A stretch of DNA of 41,296 nt. Origin: Chloroflexota bacterium. GTDB taxonomy: Bacteria > Chloroflexota > Anaerolineae > B4-G1 > SLSP01. The translations under genes and the position numbers were made by a program. The first letter of the stretch is position 1. Each line of letters starts with the position of its first letter. Under the pieces are notes generated by a model that searched no databases, was not told where the DNA came from, and saw nothing but the letters and a program-made list of their open reading frames with translations. The stretch covers positions 1-41,296 of the forward strand of contig JAIOAX010000040.1 in assembly GCA_019873645.1 (NCBI GenBank). Reading direction: 5' to 3'. Of the stretch, positions 34,055-41,296 are shown piece by piece.

Positions 34055-35143
34055 TCACCTCTTACTTTTCATTTGCCCGAGTGCCTGTAATCGTGCTGCA
34101 ATCTGGGCCGGTGTGAGGATTTCGTTGGCCGCCTTGCGGGCGATGACTTCCTGGGGCATACTGGCGACGACGCAGCTTTTTTCTTCCTGGACGATAACCC
34201 AGCCCCCCTGACGACGGAGCGCTTCCAGTCCCTCTGCGCCATCATCGCCCATGCCGGTCAGTTGGATGCCAAAGGCGCGCGGCCCGTAGACGGCCGCCAG
34301 GGAATGGAAAAGGTAATTGATCGAAGGACGCAAACCCCGGTAAGGCGGTTCTTTGCTCAATTCAATGACGCCCCAGACATTGACGCGCATGTGACAATCA
34401 TCGGGCGCCAGCAATACGCTTCCCGGCGTAGGGGCATCGCCATGGCCGGCCAGGCGCACGTTCAGAGCGGTTTGGGTGCTGAGCCATTCGGCGAACCCCG
34501 GGCCAAACCCTTTGGTGATATGCTGCACGATCAGGATGGGCAGGGGAAAATCGGCCGGCAGCGCGCCGAGAATGGTCGCCAGGACGGCCGGCCCGCCGGT
34601 CGAGGAGCCGATGCCGATGATCTGGGCGCCGGGGCGTTGTCCGGTGACTTCGGACAAGCCGGCCGCAGGCGGTGTTGCGGCGGGTTCCACAGTCGCCGTT
34701 TTACGCGCTTCGGGATCCCAGCGTCGCACCACGCCGACCCTCGCCATCAGGCGCATGGTCTGTAGCACCGTCTCCCAGGCGGCCTCATCGCCGACGGCCG
34801 GCTTGTTGACCACTGCCAGCGCGCCCAAACGCATGGCCTCGAAAGTCAGCTTGACATCGGAGTACATCAGCGTGCTGGTGAGCAGGACGATGGGGGTAGG
34901 CGCTTCGCGCATAATGGCGCGGGTGGCTTCCAGGCCGTCCATTTCCGGCATGATGATGTCCATCGCGATCAAGTCCGGGCGGACGCGCCGTGCCAGCCGC
35001 ACGGCATCCTGTCCCGTTTCACCCACGCCGACCACTTCCAGGCCTTCGGCGTTTTCGAGCATAGCAACGAGCAGTTCGCGCGCCGTGCGTGAGTCGTCAA
35101 TCACCAGGACACGTATCGGTTTTGACGCTTCTGACGGTACCAT
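34055..35143 (-). CDS. cheB: Chemoreceptor glutamate methylesterase/deamidase
   Basis: 362 residues. The N-terminal receiver (VIDDSRTARELL, acceptor D62 in AMDIIMPEMDG) is followed by a linker (about 130-170) and the CheB_methylest domain. The catalytic triad motifs are GIGSSTGGP (S181), VQHITKGF and LTGMGDDGAEG. CheB removes methyl groups from receptor glutamates during adaptation, activated by CheA phosphorylation. The methyltransferase CheR is not in the window. The gene sits between two receiver genes, with 2 nt and 6 nt spacers, in one tightly packed transcript. Confidence 0.95.
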   Translation of the reverse strand: MVPSEASKPIRVLVIDDSRTARELLVAMLENAEGLEVVGVGETGQDAVRLARRVRPDLIAMDIIMPEMDGLEATRAIMREAPTPIVLLTSTLMYSDVKLTFEAMRLGALAVVNKPAVGDEAAWETVLQTMRLMARVGVVRRWDPEARKTATVEPAATPPAAGLSEVTGQRPGAQIIGIGSSTGGPAVLATILGALPADFPLPILIVQHITKGFGPGFAEWLSTQTALNVRLAGHGDAPTPGSVLLAPDDCHMRVNVWGVIELSKEPPYRGLRPSINYLFHSLAAVYGPRAFGIQLTGMGDDGAEGLEALRRQGGWVIVQEEKSCVVASMPQEVIARKAANEILTPAQIAARLQALGQMKSKR

Positions 35144-35145
35144 CG

Positions 35146-35553
35146 TTATTGCTCCACAGAGACAACGGTAACTTGAGCTGGAGCAGGGATTGGTTGGATT
35201 TGTTTGATGCTGTCCAGGACGATGCGATAGGCAAATTCGTCTTTGACGACGAAATCCAGAGCGCCGGCGTCCAAAATCTCCGCGAACTCTTGGGGTTCAT
35301 CGTGGCTGGTCAGGATGATCACCGGAATCAGCGCCGTTTTGGGATTGGCCTTGAGCTGGCGGCAGACGTCAAACCCGCTGATGCCGGGCATTTCCAGGTC
35401 CAACACGATCATATCCGGCTGTTGGGCGTCGGCAAGGGCCAGCCCCTGGTAGCCATCGGTGGCACACAAGACACTCAAACCGGCCTCTTCAAGTTCCTGC
35501 TGTAAGGCCAGCGCCTGCACCAGACTATCTTCGATGATCAAAACTGTACTCAT
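35146..35553 (-). CDS. CheY/PilG-like stand-alone receiver
   Basis: 135 residues. IIEDSLVQALALQ forms the acidic start, D52 (VLDLEMPGISG) is the acceptor, and the lysine is in FVVKDEFA rather than a K-P motif. It lies between cheA and cheB and is a likely direct target of CheA. The C-terminal ~20 residues are unconserved. A GGGAG lies 6 nt upstream of the ATG at the end of the periodic spacer after cheA. Confidence 0.92.
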   Translation of the reverse strand: MSTVLIIEDSLVQALALQQELEEAGLSVLCATDGYQGLALADAQQPDMIVLDLEMPGISGFDVCRQLKANPKTALIPVIILTSHDEPQEFAEILDAGALDFVVKDEFAYRIVLDSIKQIQPIPAPAQVTVVSVEQ

Positions 35554-35569
35554 TTTTATCTCCCTATGC

Positions 35570-35658
35570 GAAGGAGCGAATTAAAGAATCAGCGAATGAG
35601 AGAATCGGCGATTCATTCCCTACTCCCTACTCCCTACTCCCTAATCCCTACCCCATCA
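35570..35658 (-). repeat. Heptad-to-octad array between cheA and the receiver gene
   Basis: Reading the minus strand from the cheA stop TGA (35658), an 8-nt unit TGATGGGG is followed by seven 7-nt units (TAGGGAT, TAGGGAG three times, TAGGGAA, TGAATCG, CCGATTC). It then switches to four 8-nt units ending in TTC (TCTCATTC type). It ends beside the Shine-Dalgarno of the receiver gene. Confidence 0.88.
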
Positions 35659-38046
35659 AATCAACTGTTCAATCGTTTCCAGCAGGTTGTTCTGGTCGAA
35701 GTTGCCTTTGACGATGTAGGCATCGGCGCCGGCCTCAATGCCGCGCGCTTTATCGGCGTTGGAGGCGAGAGAGGTGACCAGGATGACCGGAATTTGTGCG
35801 GTACGCGGCGTATTTTTCAGTTGTTTGGTCAACTCCACGCCATCCAGACGCGGCATAGCGATATCGGAAATCACCAAATCGGGCAAGGTGGTCTCGGCTT
35901 CGATGGCATTGAGCGCCTCCAGGCCATCGGTGGCCACGCGGACGTCATAACCGGCAGCTTCGAGGATGTTCCTCTCCAGAGTACGGGTGGTGATGGAGTC
36001 ATCCACGATGAAGATGCACTTCTGGCGTGGCAAGGTCTTGGCTTCGGTCGGCGCGACCGGCAGCACCGTCGGCGCGCGACCCTCGTTGCGCAACGCCAGT
36101 CTGATGAGATCGGCAGTATTGAGCACCAGCAACACCGCACCATCGCCGGTGATGGTGGCGCCGGCAATCCCGCCGAGACGTTCCACGGGCCGTCCTAATT
36201 CTTTGACCACGACTTCTTGCTCGCCGCGCAGTTTGTCCACGATAAAGGCCATCTGCCGTTGCGCCGAGGCGAGCAGGAGCACCGTGAAGTGTTGCTCTGC
36301 CGCACCGGTGGCGGTGACGCGGGGCAGGCTAAGGACATCGCTGAGATGGGCTACGCTGAAGGCCGCACCGTTATAGCGCAGCATCTCACGACCGCCTACA
36401 CGATAGATCTCCTGCGGTGCCACATCCAGGATGCGTTCAATGGCGTTCAAGGGGATGGCGAAGGTCTGCTCGGAGACCTGCACCACCAACGCGCGCGAGC
36501 TGCTCACGGCCAACGGGAGAGTAAGGATGAACGTAGCGCCGGCGCCGTTGTTAGAGACCACCTGGATGCGTCCGTGCAACGCTTCCACATTGCGCCGTAC
36601 CACATCCAACCCTATGCCGCGTCCTGAAACATCGGTGACGATGGGGCTGGTGGAGACGCCAGGGCTGAAGATCGCCTCGATCAACTCCGCTTCGCTTAAC
36701 GTTTGCGCCTCGGCGCCCATCCGTCGCGCCAGTACATGCCGGATGGCCTCGAAATCCAGGCCCCGTCCATCGTCGCTAATGCTGATAACGACGTTCTTCT
36801 CCTGTTGTTCGGCTTTGAGGGTGATCGTACCGGCGGGTGGTTTTCCCAGGCTGATGCGCTTGCGCGGCGTTTCCAAGCCATGATCAATGGCATTGCGCAG
36901 CAGATGGATGAGCGGGTCTTTGATCAGTTCCAGGACACGCTTATCCAGCTCCACATCTCCGCCGCTGATGTTCAGCGTGGCTTCTTTGCCGGCGGCCTGC
37001 GCCAGATCGCGCACCATGCGCCCGAAGGATGCAGTAATGGTGCTGAGCGGCAACATGCGCGCGCGCTTGATTTCGTCTTCGAGCGCGTCAATGGCGAGTG
37101 AAAGTTGCATCGTGTCGTTTGCGTACTCACGTTCCATTTCGTTGATCAATGCGACCGTGTGCCGCAAACGCTCTTGACTGGTGGCGAGATAGGTAAGCAG
37201 GCGCATCAAGTCATGGCTGGTATGATCATCGGTTGGGCCGCGGCGGAACGCGCGGCGGTTGAGTCGCCCATAGATTTCGCGCACGGCGAGCCATTCTTTC
37301 TGCCATTCCCCGATGACTTCTTGCGCACGTTGTACCTGTGTCAAGCGTTGTTCGGAACGGATGCGGCTAATGTGCAGTTCACTCACCTGTGCCATCAACG
37401 CATCCAGTTTAGCCGCGTCAATGCGAATGGTTTCGACACTGGCACGCTCAGGACGCAACGGCGTAGCTGCCTCGGCGGGTGCTGCCGGTTCGGCGCTCTC
37501 CGGTTCGGTGGATGCCGCAGCGACTACGCCAGGCTCAGGCTGTGCATCAGGGCGACTCTCCGGCACAACAACACTGGCCGCAGGTTGTGGCGGCGTTTCT
37601 CCCGTGACGACCGGCGTTGGCTCCGGCTCAGGCCGCCTGGCGCTGCGGAAAGGCTCCAGGGCGGCCATGGCCTGATTGGCCTGTGGGGGCGGAGCGGTAG
37701 CACCGGCCTCATAAGCCTTTTCGACATCCTGGATGGCGTCCAAAACCGCATAACAGGCCGTGCACAGCGCCGGTGTTAGCTCAAGCGTGCGCCGATTAAG
37801 CCGGTCGAGCACATCTTCCAGCGCATGGGCCATTTGCGCCACCGTGTTGACCCCCACGGCACGCGCGGCGCCTTTTAAGCTATGTGCAGCGCGGAAGATG
37901 GTGCGCAGCGTTTCGACTTTCTGCTCGCTATCCAGCCGGTTTTGTTCCAGAGCCAGCAACCCATCGGTGATCGTCTGAATATGCTCGGCCAATTCAGCAC
38001 GGAAACTGGCGATTAATTGTTTGCGTACTTGTTCACTGATCGCCAT
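35656..38046 (-). CDS. cheA: CheA-type hybrid chemotaxis histidine kinase
   Basis: 796 residues. The Hpt domain carries AAHSLKGAARAVG with the phospho-acceptor H55. A long Pro/Ala/Glu-rich linker (about 120-205) takes the place of a recognisable P2 domain. Dimerisation and ATPase domains follow (HLLRNAIDHGLETP, SDDGRGLD, GRGIGLDVV), then a CheW-like domain (about 510-650) and a C-terminal receiver (FIVDDSITTRTLERN, ISDIAMPRLDG). The Hpt-kinase-CheW-receiver order is that of PilL/ChpA/FrzE-type kinases rather than swimming-chemotaxis CheA. It takes signals from the chemoreceptors encoded just upstream. GGGG precedes the ATG at the end of a 25-unit heptad array. Confidence 0.95.
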   Translation of the reverse strand: MAISEQVRKQLIASFRAELAEHIQTITDGLLALEQNRLDSEQKVETLRTIFRAAHSLKGAARAVGVNTVAQMAHALEDVLDRLNRRTLELTPALCTACYAVLDAIQDVEKAYEAGATAPPPQANQAMAALEPFRSARRPEPEPTPVVTGETPPQPAASVVVPESRPDAQPEPGVVAAASTEPESAEPAAPAEAATPLRPERASVETIRIDAAKLDALMAQVSELHISRIRSEQRLTQVQRAQEVIGEWQKEWLAVREIYGRLNRRAFRRGPTDDHTSHDLMRLLTYLATSQERLRHTVALINEMEREYANDTMQLSLAIDALEDEIKRARMLPLSTITASFGRMVRDLAQAAGKEATLNISGGDVELDKRVLELIKDPLIHLLRNAIDHGLETPRKRISLGKPPAGTITLKAEQQEKNVVISISDDGRGLDFEAIRHVLARRMGAEAQTLSEAELIEAIFSPGVSTSPIVTDVSGRGIGLDVVRRNVEALHGRIQVVSNNGAGATFILTLPLAVSSSRALVVQVSEQTFAIPLNAIERILDVAPQEIYRVGGREMLRYNGAAFSVAHLSDVLSLPRVTATGAAEQHFTVLLLASAQRQMAFIVDKLRGEQEVVVKELGRPVERLGGIAGATITGDGAVLLVLNTADLIRLALRNEGRAPTVLPVAPTEAKTLPRQKCIFIVDDSITTRTLERNILEAAGYDVRVATDGLEALNAIEAETTLPDLVISDIAMPRLDGVELTKQLKNTPRTAQIPVILVTSLASNADKARGIEAGADAYIVKGNFDQNNLLETIEQLI

Positions 38047-38053
38047 TGTGTCC

Positions 38054-38228
38054 CCTTTCAGTTGTCAGTTATCAGCCATCAGCAGTCAGCTATCAGCAGT
38101 CAGCTTTCAGCTATCAACTATCAGCAGTCAGCTATCAGTTGTCAGTTTGCAGTAATCAGTTATCAATCCCCGATTACCAATCCCCAATCCCTACTCCCTA
38201 CTTCCTACTCCCCACTCCCCACTCCCTA
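38054..38228 (-). repeat. 25-unit heptad array between the chemoreceptor and cheA
   Basis: Reading the minus strand from the receptor stop TAG (38228-38226), 25 uninterrupted units reach 38054, seven nt before the cheA ATG. Units near the stop are TAGGGAG/TGGGGAG type. Middle units are TGGTAAT and TGATTAC type. Units near cheA are TGATAGC and TGACTGC type. Plus-strand frames through it are open only because of the repeat and are not genes. Confidence 0.96.
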
Positions 38229-40898
38229 ATTCACCCGATACTGTTTCACGGTCTGCATCAGCGCGGCGGCCAGGGCATTCAGGTCCTGCGCGGCGCGTTC
38301 GGCCTGCCGCGTGCTGGCCAGACTCTGTACCGTCGCCTGGTTGATGTTCTGCATCGCCAACGCCACCTGCTCCACCCCCGTCACCTGCTGCCGTGCCCCC
38401 GCCAACACCTGCGCCGCCGCCTGCGCCGATTCACTGATCACCTGGTACATCTGGTTGATCGCCCGCTGCGCCTGCGCCGCCAGCCGTACCCCTTCGTCTA
38501 CCCCCTTTGTCCCCTCCTCCGTCGCCATCACCGTCGCGTTGGTCGCCTTCTGAATCTCAGAGAGGATGGTTTTCACCTGCGCCGTCGCCTGCCGCGATTG
38601 CTCCGCCAGCGTGCGCACCTCCATCGCCACCACCGCGAAGCCCTTCCCATACTCCCCCGCCCGCGCCGCCTCAATCGAAGCGTTGAGGGCGAGCATATTC
38701 GACTGCGCCGCGATCTCGTTGACCGTGGCGATGATCTCCCCGATCTGCTGTGTCTGCTCAGACAGCGCCAGAATGTTCTCCGCGATCCCCTCCACCCGCT
38801 CCTTGATGCGGTTCATCCCCTCGATGGTCTCCTGGACGGCCTGCTGCCCGCTCCGCGAAACCTCGACGGTGCGTTGCGAGGCCGAAGCCACTTCCTGTGC
38901 GCGCGTGGCGGCCTGTTCGGCGATGGTCTTGACCTCGTCTACCGTCGTGGTCGTTTGGGTGATCGCCGCCGATTGCTCACTGGCCCCAGAGGCCTGCTGC
39001 GTGGTCGCCGAGAGAATCTCCGCCGCCGCCGCACTCAGGTTGGCAGCCGCCTCGTTGAGTGCGGTGAGCATCTCCCGCAGCCGAGCGCTGAGGGTGTTCA
39101 AGTTGTTCTTCAGCAGGTTGAAGTCGCCCTTGAAGTCGGCGGTGAGGGGGGCGGGAACCTCGCCCTGGGCGATACGCTCGATGTAGTTGGCAGCCAGCGT
39201 GAGCGGGCCGACGACGGCATCAAGGGTGGCGTTGACCCCCTCGACGATGCGGCGGAAGTCGCCCTGGTGGCGGCTCGCATCGGCGCGGGTGGCGAGGCGG
39301 CCTTCCACGCCGGCCTGGCTGAGCATATTCACATCGCTGATGAGCGCGTTGATGGCAGCAATGCAAGTGTTGAGGCTGTTCTTGATTTCGTTGAAATCGC
39401 CGCGATAGGCCTCGGTGATGGGAGCCGGGATATCGCCGCGTGCGATGCGCTCCATATACTCGGCCGCCACATTCAGCGGCCCGATCACCGCGTCCAGCGT
39501 CGCGTTCACCCCCTCCATAATCTGCCGGTAGGCGCCGCGGTGACGTTCAACATTCGCGCGGGTAGCCAACCGCCCTTCCACAGCCGCTTGGGTCAGGGCG
39601 ATCGCATCCTCGATCAGCGCATTAAGGCTGGATTTCATCGTCGCCATCGAGGCACCGAGCGTATCCACTTCGGAGACAATCGGAACGTCCATAGCCAGAT
39701 TGCCGGCGGCGAGTTGCTCGGCCAGCACGGCCTTGGCCTGTAGACTCTCCGTCATTGCCCGGAGCGCATCGGCCAGTTGCCCGATCTCGTCAGTTTGTTG
39801 AACATCCACTGTTTGGAATAAGTCGCCGCGCGCGATGCTCAGGGCAATGTAGGTGATCTTCCTGATGGGCAACGCCAGTTGGCGCGCGGCAAACCAGAGT
39901 AAGGCCAGGCTCGCCATCAGCAGGCCAACGCCAATGCCGATCATTTGTCGGGTCAAACGTTGCGCCTCGGCGGTAATTATTTGCCTGGGAAGCACGATAT
40001 TGACCGTCCACGGTGTTGTGGTTTTACCAATGTGAATGGGAACGAAAACTTCCAGATCCTCACCCTGATACTCGTGGATGATTTCTCCTTTCTGTGCGCG
40101 CGGCAACTCATCAGCGAAGTCCGGGTGGAGTTCAAGCGCCGGTTTGCCGATCAACTCTGGATGACCGGTAGCGCCCATCAGGGTTCCATTATAACTGATG
40201 AGCATCAATTGTCCGGCGCCACCATAGATGTCGGCAGAATCGGCCAGCTCTTGCAGAAAGTCTATCCGAAAGTCTACGCCGGCAACGCCGTAGAAGCGGT
40301 CATTGACCAATACCGGTACCACCAGCGAGGTCATCAACACGTCCTCTCCCTGTATTTCGTAGGTATACGGGTCAGTCACAACTTCCTGATGAGTGCGTTT
40401 GAGACGTAGATACCAGTCGCCGATGCCTTCAACCTCGTAATCTACGATGGCTTCACCGTGAATCTGTCCGCTTTCATCGCGGACCCAATAAGGGATGAAA
40501 CGTCCGGTGGCATCGTGCAATTCGGTATTGGCGTATTCCGCATCCAGGCCGTCGAACGCATTGGGTTCCCAGAGGGTGTATGTGGCCAGGAAATCCGGGT
40601 TCTCGGCCAGGACTTGCCGTAACATAGCATTGACCTGCTCGCGGCTCAGGCTTACCTCACCTTGAGCAACCGCTGTCAACGCCTGCGCCAGCGTGCGCGC
40701 CGCATCCAGGCCGACCTCAATACGCGCCTTGATAGCGCTGGCATGGGACTCGGCCAGCGCCTGGGCCTGTTTCTCGGCAGCGGCAGTCGCTGTCTTGTTG
40801 AGCGACACAGCAGCATAGCCGATGATAATCCCCGCAGCCAGCAACAAGCATAAACCTGCCCACAGAGCGATCTTGAGTTGAATTGACTTGAGTTTCAT
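38226..40898 (-). CDS. Methyl-accepting chemotaxis protein, double-Cache and repeated HAMP
   Basis: 890 residues. A first membrane helix (about 10-32) leads to an extracytoplasmic dCache-type ligand domain (about 40-305, with [19 protein letters not shown] and [15 protein letters not shown]), then a second membrane helix (about 318-342) and a HAMP domain. Residues about 395-610 contain further HAMP-like units, including two near copies of a segment with EGRLATRA and [10 protein letters not shown] (internal duplication). The signalling hairpin has the hallmark [25 protein letters not shown]. No C-terminal CheR/CheB tether pentapeptide is seen; it ends KQYRVN. GGAGGAA lies 4 nt before the ATG. 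A near-identical receptor C-terminus is encoded upstream. Confidence 0.95.
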   Translation of the reverse strand: MKLKSIQLKIALWAGLCLLLAAGIIIGYAAVSLNKTATAAAEKQAQALAESHASAIKARIEVGLDAARTLAQALTAVAQGEVSLSREQVNAMLRQVLAENPDFLATYTLWEPNAFDGLDAEYANTELHDATGRFIPYWVRDESGQIHGEAIVDYEVEGIGDWYLRLKRTHQEVVTDPYTYEIQGEDVLMTSLVVPVLVNDRFYGVAGVDFRIDFLQELADSADIYGGAGQLMLISYNGTLMGATGHPELIGKPALELHPDFADELPRAQKGEIIHEYQGEDLEVFVPIHIGKTTTPWTVNIVLPRQIITAEAQRLTRQMIGIGVGLLMASLALLWFAARQLALPIRKITYIALSIARGDLFQTVDVQQTDEIGQLADALRAMTESLQAKAVLAEQLAAGNLAMDVPIVSEVDTLGASMATMKSSLNALIEDAIALTQAAVEGRLATRANVERHRGAYRQIMEGVNATLDAVIGPLNVAAEYMERIARGDIPAPITEAYRGDFNEIKNSLNTCIAAINALISDVNMLSQAGVEGRLATRADASRHQGDFRRIVEGVNATLDAVVGPLTLAANYIERIAQGEVPAPLTADFKGDFNLLKNNLNTLSARLREMLTALNEAAANLSAAAAEILSATTQQASGASEQSAAITQTTTTVDEVKTIAEQAATRAQEVASASQRTVEVSRSGQQAVQETIEGMNRIKERVEGIAENILALSEQTQQIGEIIATVNEIAAQSNMLALNASIEAARAGEYGKGFAVVAMEVRTLAEQSRQATAQVKTILSEIQKATNATVMATEEGTKGVDEGVRLAAQAQRAINQMYQVISESAQAAAQVLAGARQQVTGVEQVALAMQNINQATVQSLASTRQAERAAQDLNALAAALMQTVKQYRVN

Positions 40899-40905
40899 TG
40901 TTCCT

Positions 40906-41115
40906 CCACGCAGTTTTCAGTTATCAGCAGTCAGCTTTCAGCAGTCAGCTATCAGCAGTCAGCAGTCAGCTTTCAGCAGTCAGCTATCAGCAGTCAGCTA
41001 TCAGCTATCAGTTTTCAATAATCAGTTACCACTCCCCAATTACCAGTTACCGATTACCAGTCCCCAGTTACCGATTACCAGTCCCCAATCCCTACTCCCT
41101 ACTCCCTACTTCCTA
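40906..41115 (-). repeat. 30-unit heptad array between two chemoreceptor genes
   Basis: Reading the minus strand from the upstream receptor stop TAG (41115-41113), thirty 7-nt units run without a break to 40906, abutting the AGGAAC Shine-Dalgarno of the next receptor. The order of unit types (TAGGGAG, then TGGTAAT/CGGTAAC, then TGATAGC/TGACTGC) repeats that of the 38054-38228 array, so the two arrays appear paralogous. Confidence 0.97.
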
Positions 41116-41296
41116 ATTCACCCGATACTGTTTCACGGTCTGCATCAATGCGGCAGCCAGGGCGTTGAGGTCCTGCGCGGCACGCTCGGCCTGCCGCGTG
41201 CTGGCCAGACTCTGTACCGTCGCCTGGTTGATGTTCTGCATCGCCAACGCCACCTGCTCCACCCCCGTCACCTGCTGCCGTGCCCCCGCCAACACC
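41113..41296 (-). CDS. Second methyl-accepting chemotaxis protein, C-terminal part only
   Basis: Cut by the window edge; only about the last 60 codons are visible. The protein sequence is identical to the C-terminus of the 38226-40898 receptor ([13 protein letters not shown] to KQYRVN). At DNA level, 41186-41296 is identical to 38299-38409 over 111 nt, while the last part of the gene has a few synonymous differences. The two are tandem paralogues sharing a signalling domain, as expected for receptors that use the same CheA. The ligand domain is outside the window. Confidence 0.93.
   Translation of the reverse strand, partial: VLAGARQQVTGVEQVALAMQNINQATVQSLASTRQAERAAQDLNALAAALMQTVKQYRVN

Noticed and set aside
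38046..39743. 565-codon plus-strand open frame antisense to the chemoreceptor, beginning in the heptad array
   Set aside because: It opens through repeat DNA and mirrors the receptor gene; the composition (His/Arg/Leu-rich, low complexity) is that of a GC-rich shadow frame, and there is no recognisable domain.
40898..41116. 72-codon plus-strand frame with a repeated QLSAVSSQ-like peptide
   Set aside because: Pure translation of the 7-nt array on its open strand; it is opposite to the direction of the genes, with no start context.

Overview
The window looks like a chromosomal segment of a GC-rich, environmental, non-proteobacterial bacterium, most likely a Chloroflexota (Anaerolineae-like) member. 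This is inference from gene content: a DnaG/RpoD pair with a sigma factor carrying extra inserts, the radical SAM / DUF2344 pair, a DUF503 protein, a YjbQ family protein, and very many soluble or multi-pass GAF/PAS histidine kinases. No rRNA, tRNA, CRISPR array, insertion sequence or phage gene was recognised.

Layout. Positions 1-418 hold a 50-bp tandem repeat array with a built-in hairpin, then a strong sigma-70-type promoter for xseB. Positions 419-6476 (+ strand) carry xseB, a membrane GAF-PAS histidine kinase, a DUF192 protein, a LysM/M23 cell-wall peptidase, a biotin-protein ligase and a metallophosphoesterase. Positions 6483-11371 (- strand) carry two kinases, a stand-alone receiver and an unrecognised tail-anchored protein with exact 15-residue repeats. 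Positions 11511-21840 (+ strand) carry a large hybrid kinase followed by housekeeping genes: DUF503, dnaG, rpoD, yjbQ-like, the radical SAM protein and its DUF2344 partner. Positions 21867-41296 (- strand) form a signalling island. In transcription order it holds a truncated chemoreceptor, a complete chemoreceptor, cheA, a receiver, cheB, a receiver fused to a degenerate RsbT-like domain, another receiver, a receiver-adenylate cyclase, a MEDS-domain kinase, a LytS-like kinase with six PAS domains, a receiver-first kinase and a winged-helix response regulator. Eight receiver domains lie in about 20 kb, with no cheR or stand-alone cheW in view.

The most unusual feature is a family of short tandem arrays with a 7-nt (sometimes 8-nt) period in the spacers between co-directional genes. 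At least ten are visible. In eight of them the periodicity starts at the stop codon of the upstream gene, with the stop triplet itself being the first part of a unit. Several run to the Shine-Dalgarno of the next gene. The longest have 30, 25 and 23 uninterrupted units. The unit sequence differs between loci and drifts along an array. They resemble in design the heptanucleotide STRRs known from filamentous cyanobacteria, but the anchoring to stop codons is striking. One array has replaced the start region of the DUF2344 gene, so the only available start codons lie in or just before repeat DNA.
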